Origin: Candidatus Jorgensenbacteria bacterium CG23_combo_of_CG06-09_8_20_14_all_54_14
GTDB taxonomy: Bacteria > Patescibacteriota > Minisyncoccia > UBA6257 > GWB1-50-10
Length of the DNA: 7,974 nt
Direction: 5' to 3'
Assembly: GCA_002772205.1 (NCBI GenBank)
Contig: PCRZ01000034.1
Span: 20,260-28,233 of the forward strand
Shown piece after piece: positions 4,457 through 7,974 of this stretch. Both the position numbers and the translations under genes were made by a program. The notes beneath the pieces are model-generated. The model saw only the letters and a program-made list of their open reading frames with translations. It ran no database searches and was not told where the DNA came from. The first letter of the stretch is position 1; every line of letters starts with the position of its first letter.

Positions 4457-5209
4457 ATGAAATACTCTCATCTCTCTGAATCGGAGGCCGTGAAAACGGT
4501 TTCGGAGGAAGAGAATAAAGGCATATTCCACATTGAGGGACTCTACACCGGCTATGGTCCGACCCTCGGGAACGCGCTCCGGCGGGCGCTTCTTTCCTCG
4601 CTTCCCGGCGCCGCCATTACCCAGGTGAAGGTGAAGGGGGTAGACCATGAATTTTCTACGCTCCCGGGTATGTTGGAGGACATCGTGGAGTTTATTCTGA
4701 ATTTGAAGAAAGTGCGGTTCCATTTCTTCGCCGATGAGCCGCAAACGCTCACGCTCCGCGTGAAGGGGGAACGGAAGGTGACGGCGGCGGATATTCAACC
4801 GACCACGCTCGTACAGGTGGTGAATCCGTCCCTGCCCCTCGCCACGCTTACTAAGAAGGGAGCGGAGCTCGATATGGAGCTCACGGTGGAAAAGGGGTTG
4901 GGGTATGTGCCGGCGGAGGCGCGCCGCCTTGAGCGGCTGCCCGTCGGTACCATCGTGTTGGACGCGATTTTTTCCCCCGTCGTGCGAGTGGCATTTTCGG
5001 TGGAGAACATGCGGGTGGGGGAGCGCACGGATTATAACCGCCTCATACTGGAGATCGAGACCGACGGGTCTATCTCGCCCTCGGAGGCGCTCCACAAGGC
5101 GGGAAAGATCCTGACCGACCATTTCGAAAAGGTGGTCGCCATAGAGTTCACCAAAATAGAAGCCACCGCGCCGAAGCAGGAGAAGAAGCGGGAGAAGAAA
5201 ACGAAGTAG
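4457..5209 (+). CDS. rpoA: DNA-directed RNA polymerase subunit alpha, N-terminal domain only
   Basis: 250 residues, against about 310-330 in most bacteria. The alpha N-terminal domain dimerises and nucleates assembly of beta and beta' into core RNA polymerase. Signatures seen are GLYTGYGPTLGNALRRALLSSLPGAA (28-53), the dimerisation and assembly segment, DHEFSTLPGMLEDIVEFILNLK (63-84), PVVRVAFSVENMRVGERTDYNRL (174-196) and the closing helix SPSEALHKAGKILTDHF (207-223). Residues 236-250 are a charged tail (PKQEKKREKKTK), and then the protein stops. The C-terminal DNA-binding domain, which reads UP elements and activators, is absent. The next frames are repeat sequence, so this looks like natural absence, not a frameshift. 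The ATG at 4457 is part of the direct repeat flanking the upstream element, and no Shine-Dalgarno sequence precedes it. Confidence 0.96.
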   Translation: MKYSHLSESEAVKTVSEEENKGIFHIEGLYTGYGPTLGNALRRALLSSLPGAAITQVKVKGVDHEFSTLPGMLEDIVEFILNLKKVRFHFFADEPQTLTLRVKGERKVTAADIQPTTLVQVVNPSLPLATLTKKGAELDMELTVEKGLGYVPAEARRLERLPVGTIVLDAIFSPVVRVAFSVENMRVGERTDYNRLILEIETDGSISPSEALHKAGKILTDHFEKVVAIEFTKIEATAPKQEKKREKKTK

Positions 5210-5285
5210 CGATGCTAATATACGAATGCATACGAATTATACGAATGGCTATTAGTATCATTAGTAAATTCGTATATTCGCATCG
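5210..5285. repeat. Family A inverted-repeat spacer, short form (rpoA-rplQ)
   Basis: CGATGCTAATATACGAAT (5210-5227) faces ATTCGTATATTCGCATCG (5268-5285); 17 of 18 positions are complementary. Inside, TACGAATTATACGAAT on the left faces ATTAGTATCATTAGTA on the right, still largely complementary. As RNA or single-stranded DNA it would form one long imperfect stem. It begins one base after the rpoA stop and lacks the 113-bp core of the two longer copies. The remaining bases up to rplQ (5286-5341) are unique-looking and include AGGTG at 5326-5330, about 11 bases before the start, a weak ribosome-binding candidate. Confidence 0.85.
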
Positions 5286-5341
5286 ATACCTTTCCTTGGA
5301 TTTGAGCTTGAGTGGCTCGCTGGGATAGGTGTGGACTTGTT

Positions 5342-5692
5342 ATGAAACATTGTAAAAGAGGAAGAAAATTCGGTCTGAAACGGGGGCCGCGAAAGGCGTT
5401 CCTCCGTAATCTCACGCAGAGCCTTATCCGGAACGAGCGGATCCTCACCACCGAGGCGCGCGCGAAAGAGCTCCGCGGTTTCGTGGAGCGGCTCATTACC
5501 CACGGCAAGAAACAGAACCTCGCCGCGCTCCGGCTTCTCATGGAGAAGCTCCCGCGCGTTGCGGCCTACAAGGTGTATCACGAACTTGCGCCGCGCTACG
5601 CGTCCCGCCGCGGCGGCTACACCCGCATTTTGAAGCAGACGCGCGTGCGGAAACATGATGGGTCAAAGATGGCGGTAATCGAATTTGTATAG
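5342..5692 (+). CDS. rplQ: 50S ribosomal protein L17 (bL17)
   Basis: 116 residues, near the usual 116-127. L17 is a bacterial large-subunit protein near the peptide exit region, bound to 23S rRNA. Signatures seen are MKHCKRGRKFGLKRGPRKAFLR (1-22), LIRNERILTTEARAKELRGFVERLIT (28-53), the segment that gives the family its RNA contacts, and ELAPRYASRRGGYTRILK (81-98). The C-terminal MAVIEFV matches the family end. A GTG at 5312 would add ten residues, but the ATG at 5342 gives the conserved MKH start. It follows rpoA as in the classic alpha operon and is separated from rplM by a 256-bp repeat element. Confidence 0.97.
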   Translation: MKHCKRGRKFGLKRGPRKAFLRNLTQSLIRNERILTTEARAKELRGFVERLITHGKKQNLAALRLLMEKLPRVAAYKVYHELAPRYASRRGGYTRILKQTRVRKHDGSKMAVIEFV

Positions 5693-5693
5693 C

Positions 5694-5942
5694 GCGATGC
5701 GAATATACAAACGCGATGCTAATATACCTGCCCGCCATAGCCTTCATTTCTGTTTTTTCTCCAAACACAGCTTTCTCATATAATTGATGTTCAGATATAA
5801 ATCATCGGATAGGCGCCCCGCCCACCTTGCTTCGCAAGGCGAAGCGGGCGGGCGGCAGGCGGGCGAATTCATACGAATGATACTAATGGATGCGAATTCG
5901 TGTTATTCGTATAATTAGTATGCATTAGTATATTGGTATCGC
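5694..5942. repeat. Family A repeat element, second copy with conserved core and GC-hairpin (rplQ-rplM)
   Basis: The terminal repeats are GCGATGCGAATATAC (5694-5708) and GTATATTGGTATCGC (5928-5942), complementary at 13 of 15 positions. The core 5703-5815 matches 3518-3630 with three base differences. Relative to the first copy, 38 bases (5816-5853) replace two bases: they hold CCTTGC (5825-5830), loop TTC, GCAAGG (5834-5839), within CCCGCCC/GGGCGGG words of the GC-rich dispersed family. GGCAGGCGGGCGAAT, ATACGAATGATACTAATGG and TTATTCGTATAATTAG words follow as in the first copy. The element fills almost the whole gap from the rplQ stop (5690-5692) to the rplM start (5949). No gene is credible inside it. 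Confidence 0.87.
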
Positions 5943-5948
5943 ACTTCT

Positions 5949-6287
5949 ATGGATTTTATCATTGACGCAAAAGGAAAACGGCTCGGGCGCCTCGCCTCCG
6001 AGATCGCCGTCATCCTCCAAGGGAAACACACCCCCGCGTATCACCCCCGCCTGGAGGGCAGCGACCGCGTGGTGGTGAAGAATATACGCACGCTAACGGT
6101 CGGCGGCCGGAAGACGAAGACCAAAATTTACTACCGCCACACCGGCCCCCTTGGGCACCTCAAGGAAAATAAGTTCCGCGACGTATTTGAAAAAAAACCG
6201 GCATGGGTGTTGCGCCACGCCGTGCGGCTCATGCTCCCCAAGAACAAACTCCAAGCGCGCCGCCTGAAGCGGCTTATTATAGAGTAA
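5949..6287 (+). CDS. rplM: 50S ribosomal protein L13 (uL13), short form
   Basis: 112 residues, against 142 in E. coli. L13 is an early-assembling 23S rRNA-binding protein. Signatures seen are IIDAKGKRLGRLASEIAVIL (4-23), HTPAYHPRLEGSDRVVVKN (27-45), KTKIYYRHTGPLGHLKENKF (57-76), matching the family YYxHTGxxGG region, and VRLMLPKNKLQARRLKRLII (92-111), matching MLPKGxLGRxMxxKL. Compared with E. coli it lacks about 12-15 residues at the N-terminus and about 20 at the C-terminus, and Gly/Gly in HTGxxGG is Gly-His. Such trimming is common in CPR ribosomal proteins. The ATG at 5949 lies seven bases after the family A element, with no Shine-Dalgarno sequence. Confidence 0.95.
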   Translation: MDFIIDAKGKRLGRLASEIAVILQGKHTPAYHPRLEGSDRVVVKNIRTLTVGGRKTKTKIYYRHTGPLGHLKENKFRDVFEKKPAWVLRHAVRLMLPKNKLQARRLKRLIIE

Positions 6288-6290
6288 TGA

Positions 6291-6318
6291 CTAATTTCTA
6301 ATATCTAATTTCTAATCA
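6291..6318. repeat. 14-bp tandem repeat between rplM and rpsI
   Basis: CTAATTTCTAATAT (6291-6304) is followed by CTAATTTCTAATCA (6305-6318), identical over the first 12 bases. It fills nearly the whole 35-bp gap. No ribosome-binding site is visible before the rpsI ATG at 6323. Confidence 0.85.
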
Positions 6319-6322
6319 ATCC

Positions 6323-6790
6323 ATGGTCAAAGAAAAATCTCCGAAAATAGCAAAAGCGAAAGAAGTAAAGAAAACCGTGCCTATACACCAGGCCGAGCGC
6401 TATGTGGAAGCGGTTGGGCGGCGCAAGACCGCGGTGGCGCGCGTACGCCTATTTCACGAGAAGAAGGATAAGGGCTTGCATCTCACCGTGAACGGGCGGG
6501 AGCTGGCACAGTATTTTCCCCTTCGGAAGCTCCAAGAGGTGGCGCGCGCGCCGTTCGGCGCGGTGGCGCTTGAAGATGCAACGGTGAGCGCGAAAGTGGC
6601 GGGCGGCGGCGTGAGCGCGCAGGCGGAGGCGGTCCGTCTCGGCATCTCCAGGGCGCTCCTCTCCGTGAATCCAGAACTCCGTTCCCGCCTGAAGGCGCTG
6701 GGGTATCTGAAACGCGACCCCCGCATGGTGGAGCGCAAGAAACCCGGATTGCGGAAGGCGCGGCGGCCGCAACAATGGAGGAAGCGCTAA
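6323..6790 (+). CDS. rpsI: 30S ribosomal protein S9 (uS9)
   Basis: 155 residues, about 25 longer than E. coli S9 because of a Lys-rich N-terminal extension (1-24). S9 lies in the small-subunit head, and its C-terminal tail reaches the P-site tRNA. Signatures seen are YVEAVGRRKTAVARVRL (27-43), VNGRELAQYFP (56-66), KVAGGGVSAQAEAVRLGISRALL (91-113), LRSRLKALGYLKRDPRMVERKKPGLRKARRPQQWRKR (119-155, named in parts: RDPRMVERKKPGLRKARR is the conserved tail). The final Lys-Arg that contacts tRNA is kept; the usual FSKR end is WRKR. rplM-rpsI is a conserved pair, 35 bp apart here. The last 16 bases overlap the start of the tpiA frame. Confidence 0.97.
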   Translation: MVKEKSPKIAKAKEVKKTVPIHQAERYVEAVGRRKTAVARVRLFHEKKDKGLHLTVNGRELAQYFPLRKLQEVARAPFGAVALEDATVSAKVAGGGVSAQAEAVRLGISRALLSVNPELRSRLKALGYLKRDPRMVERKKPGLRKARRPQQWRKR

Positions 6791-7536
6791 CGCGCGCCAC
6801 CGTGCCCAAACTTTTGGTTGCTAACTGGAAGTTAAATCCGCAAATTGAAGCGGAGGCGGTGCGCCTCGCGCGCGCCTCCGACGCGAAAAATATTGTCATT
6901 GCGCCGCCGTTCCCATTCCTTGTAGCGGTCGGAAAAGCGCTCAAAAGGGCAACGCTCGGCGCCCAGGATGTTTTTTGGAAATTGCACGGTGCCTATACCG
7001 GCGGGGTGTCTCCGCTGATGCTCCGGGCGCTGGGCGTCCGGTACGTGATCGTGGGGCACTCCGAGCGCCGCGCGCTCGGCGAGACCGATACAATGGTGAA
7101 CAAAAAGGCGCGCGCGGCACTCCGTGCGGGGCTTGCCCCTATTCTTTGTGTCGGTGAACCGCTCGCGGTGCGGCGGAAGGGATTGGCGGCCGCCAAGCGA
7201 TTTGTAGCTCATCAGCTCCGCGCTGATTTGCGCGGTGTCTCTCCGTCATCAGTCATCAGTCATCAGTCATTAGTGGTGGCGTATGAGCCACTTTGGGCCA
7301 TCGGCACCGGCCGCGCCGCGACGCCCGCGGACGCCGCCGAAATGGCGGAGTTTATAAAAGGGTTATTAGTTAAAAGTTATAAGTTAAAAGTTTCGGTACT
7401 TTACGGCGGCTCCGTGAATGTACGGAATGCGGGCGCATTCCTCGCGGAGCCCGCGATCGACGGGGCGCTCGTGGGCGGCGCGAGCTTGCAGGCGGCAGAG
7501 TTTAGGAAGATGATTTCGATTAACCAGAGGAGTTGA
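6775..7536 (+). CDS. tpiA: Triosephosphate isomerase
   Basis: 253 residues from ATG 6775, typical length. The enzyme interconverts dihydroxyacetone phosphate and glyceraldehyde-3-phosphate in cytoplasmic glycolysis and gluconeogenesis, as a TIM-barrel homodimer. Catalytic residues are visible: N17 and K19 (ANWKLN), H95 (VGHSERR, 93-99) and E171 (AYEPLWAIGTG, 169-179), followed by the flexible phosphate-gripping loop. Phosphate-binding YGGSV (210-214) and GALVGGASL (230-238) are intact. The frame overlaps rpsI by 16 bases. A GTG at 6802 would give MPKLLVANWK, nearer the usual family N-terminus and without overlap, so the start is open. GGAGGA at 6777-6782 is too far from it for normal spacing. 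Two short tandem repeats lie in the coding sequence (7246-7273, 7368-7392) yet keep the frame, and all active-site residues remain, so the gene is probably functional. Confidence 0.96.
   Translation: MEEALTRATVPKLLVANWKLNPQIEAEAVRLARASDAKNIVIAPPFPFLVAVGKALKRATLGAQDVFWKLHGAYTGGVSPLMLRALGVRYVIVGHSERRALGETDTMVNKKARAALRAGLAPILCVGEPLAVRRKGLAAAKRFVAHQLRADLRGVSPSSVISHQSLVVAYEPLWAIGTGRAATPADAAEMAEFIKGLLVKSYKLKVSVLYGGSVNVRNAGAFLAEPAIDGALVGGASLQAAEFRKMISINQRS
7246..7273 (+). repeat. 7-bp tandem repeat inside tpiA
   Basis: TCATCAG is repeated at 7246-7252, 7253-7259 and 7260-7266, then TCATTAG at 7267-7273. It encodes the Ser/His/Gln-containing stretch SSVISHQSLV just before the catalytic-Glu strand AYEP, where other isomerases have an ordinary helix-to-strand linker of similar length. 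Four units are 28 bases, so the repeat as a whole is not a codon multiple; flanking changes must have kept the frame. Confidence 0.85.
7368..7392 (+). repeat. 14-bp tandem repeat inside tpiA
   Basis: AGTTAAAAGTT occurs at 7368-7378 and again at 7382-7392, a period of 14 with ATA between. It encodes LVKSYKLKVSV between a helix (AEFIKGLL) and the strand VLYGGSV. The AT-rich composition contrasts with the surrounding GC-rich gene and is like the intergenic repeat at 6291-6318. Confidence 0.8.
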
Positions 7537-7615
7537 TGCACACGGTTGACATGAAGGATCGCTATACGAGTTCGCTATAACTAGTCACGTTGGGGAGTGA
7601 TGAGTCGAAGGAGCT

Positions 7616-7635
7616 AAGTATGACATGTCATACTT
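7616..7635. promoter_or_regulatory. Perfect 20-bp palindrome, copy 1
   Basis: AAGTATGACA (7616-7625) is followed directly by its complement TGTCATACTT (7626-7635). As RNA it gives an 8-bp stem with loop CAUG. It shares the central 14-mer TATGACATGTCATA with the palindrome at 7852-7873. It contains the ATG at 7620 that AAGGAG (7608-7613) would serve, and lies 12 bases before another ATG at 7648. It could be a protein-binding operator or an RNA hairpin over a start site. Confidence 0.6.
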
Positions 7636-7721
7636 GCCACACTAACCATGACGGAACCACAAACCAAGGTTTGCCGAAATTGTCCGCCGATAGCTTTGCA
7701 ATCAGGCGGATACCTGCCTGA
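7620..7721 (+). CDS. Possible 33-residue Cys/His-rich peptide
   Basis: ATG 7620 has a good Shine-Dalgarno (AAGGAG, 7608-7613, six-base spacing), unusual in this window. The frame begins MTCHTCHTNHDGTTNQ, with a C-x2-C pair and three histidines, then runs through the GC-rich hairpin repeat and stops at TGA 7719-7721. The start codon lies inside palindrome 1. The second half looks repeat-derived. It competes with the overlapping frame at 7648-7779; at most one is likely real. No family is recognised. Confidence 0.25.
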   Translation: MTCHTCHTNHDGTTNQGLPKLSADSFAIRRIPA

Positions 7722-7779
7722 AGTTGCTACATCGTTGCAGGCGGGCGCCACAATACGAAGTTTTTGGCGGATAAACTAA
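7648..7779 (+). CDS. Possible 43-residue peptide with N-terminal zinc-knuckle half; perhaps a gene fragment
   Basis: ATG 7648 opens MTEPQTKVCRNCPP, a C-x2-C that resembles the N-terminus of CPR zinc-ribbon proteins (recall, not a search). Codons after residue 13 run into the GC-rich hairpin repeat at 7683-7745 and on to TAA 7777-7779. This suggests a zinc-ribbon gene whose body was replaced or disrupted by repeat DNA. No Shine-Dalgarno sequence is seen. Confidence 0.25.
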   Translation: MTEPQTKVCRNCPPIALQSGGYLPEVATSLQAGATIRSFWRIN

Positions 7780-7783
7780 ATCC

Positions 7784-7846
7784 ATGAACCAAGAAAACAG
7801 ACAGTGCCAAAACTGTGAATCCTGTTACAATACAGAGGTGGTTTAA
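7784..7846 (+). CDS. Possible 20-residue Cys-rich peptide
   Basis: ATG 7784 to TAA 7844-7846. The peptide has C8, C11 and C14 (QCQNCESCYNTEV). Its CESCYNTEV part resembles CEACYQNEI of the partial gene starting at 7896, so the two may be related fragments. No ribosome-binding site is seen, and the length is too small to judge coding on its own. Confidence 0.22.
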   Translation: MNQENRQCQNCESCYNTEVV

Positions 7847-7851
7847 GTGCG

Positions 7852-7873
7852 GTGCTATGACATGTCATAGCAC
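7852..7873. promoter_or_regulatory. Perfect 22-bp palindrome, copy 2
   Basis: GTGCTATGACA (7852-7862) is followed by its exact complement TGTCATAGCAC (7863-7873). As RNA it gives a 9-bp stem with loop CAUG. The centre is the same as palindrome 1, while the outer pairs differ on both sides together (G-C against C-G next to the core), so pairing is kept although sequence changed. It lies 11 bases before the GAGGTG ribosome-binding site of the gene at 7896. Confidence 0.6.
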
Positions 7874-7895
7874 TATATCGTGGCGAGGTGTCCTA

Positions 7896-7974
7896 ATGAA
7901 TTTGAAACGAGTTATGCCCCAGAACGCAGGGAAAATTGTGTACTGCGAGGCGTGTTATCAAAATGAGATATCAT
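7896..7974 (+). CDS. Probable small zinc-knuckle protein, cut by the window end
   Basis: Only the first 26 residues are visible: MNLKRVMPQNAGKIV, then YCEACYQNEIS. The C-x2-C at residues 17-20 preceded by Gly-Lys-x-Val-Tyr resembles the second knuckle of small zinc-ribbon proteins of CPR bacteria, such as forms reading PVYCxxCY; this is recall and inference. GAGGTG at 7885-7890 lies five bases before the ATG, a proper Shine-Dalgarno spacing and a main reason for choosing this start. An in-frame ATG at 7857 inside palindrome 2 would add 13 residues (MTCHSTISWRGVL) but lacks a well-placed ribosome-binding site. The frame is open at the right edge. Confidence 0.45.
   Translation, partial: MNLKRVMPQNAGKIVYCEACYQNEIS

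Larger units (their letters stand above)
7537..7895 (+). other. Region without a secure gene: palindromes, GC-rich hairpins and tiny Cys-rich frames
   Basis: No long reading frame crosses this stretch. It holds two related palindromes (7616-7635, 7852-7873), GC-rich repeat hairpins (TCCGCC 7683-7688 with GGCGGA 7705-7710; CCTGCC 7713-7718 with CAGGCGGG 7738-7745), a direct repeat CGCTATA (7560-7566 and 7574-7580), and several very short frames described separately. AAGGAG at 7608-7613 is one of the few convincing Shine-Dalgarno sequences in the window. Confidence 0.6.

Noticed and set aside
4400..5122. Long minus-strand open frame opposite rpoA, and similar ones opposite S4, S11, S9 and the membrane protein
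   Set aside because: Their translations are Arg/His/Pro-rich and match no family. They mirror the codon bias of well-supported + strand genes.
7536..7580. 14-codon frame starting at the tpiA stop (TGATG overlap) with AGGAG at 7528-7532
   Set aside because: The spacing of three bases is short, the peptide is tiny with no recognisable feature, and the GAGGAG falls within tpiA coding sequence.
7546..7581. TTGACA (7546-7551) with TATAAC (7576-7581) as a promoter downstream of tpiA
   Set aside because: The gap is 24 bp, too long for a sigma70 promoter. The other candidate, TATACG at 7563, leaves only 11 bp.

Overview
The window reads as a chromosomal segment of a Patescibacteria/CPR bacterium, probably a Parcubacteria-like lineage. 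This is inferred from several things seen together: compact or trimmed ribosomal proteins (short L13, S4 with a clipped N-terminus, RNA polymerase alpha without a C-terminal domain), GC-rich genes separated by AT-rich and repeat-rich spacers, general lack of Shine-Dalgarno sequences, and GC-rich dispersed repeats that have also entered coding sequence. No marker for exact taxonomy is present.

Layout. Bases 1-153 hold a 30-bp tandem repeat and a probable extended -10 promoter. Bases 154-1692 encode a single-pass membrane protein with a proline-rich cytoplasmic tail and a large extracytoplasmic part. A near-perfect sigma70-type promoter (1708-1737) then opens a translation/transcription gene cluster, all on the + strand: infA (IF-1), rpmJ (L36, only 37 codons), rpsM (S13), rpsK (S11), rpsD (S4), rpoA (alpha), rplQ (L17), rplM (L13), rpsI (S9). 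tpiA (triosephosphate isomerase) follows, overlapping the end of rpsI. This is the classic alpha-operon order joined to rplM-rpsI. No secY, adk or map lies directly upstream, so the operon head is separated from the spc cluster here. The last ~440 bases hold no long gene, but contain two related perfect palindromes, several tiny Cys-x2-Cys reading frames, and the start of a probable zinc-knuckle protein cut by the window edge.

Working together. IF-1, L36, S13, S11, S4, L17, L13 and S9 build or start the ribosome, and alpha nucleates RNA polymerase assembly. tpiA is a metabolic gene that probably rides on the same transcript.

What is unusual is between the genes. Nearly every junction carries a repeat-derived spacer of about 100-250 bp. 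Four spacers belong to an AT-rich family with ends like GCGATGCGAATATAC and its complement. Two of these share an almost identical 113-bp core. Two other spacers belong to a second family built on AAATCCGAA/GAATTT words. The clearest event is at the rpsD-rpoA junction: a 116-bp element with perfect 12-bp terminal inverted repeats sits between two copies of the 7-mer ATGAAAT. The right copy contains the rpoA start codon. Removing the element would put rpoA 3 bp after the rpsD stop, so this looks like a miniature transposable element that duplicated the rpoA start codon when it inserted.
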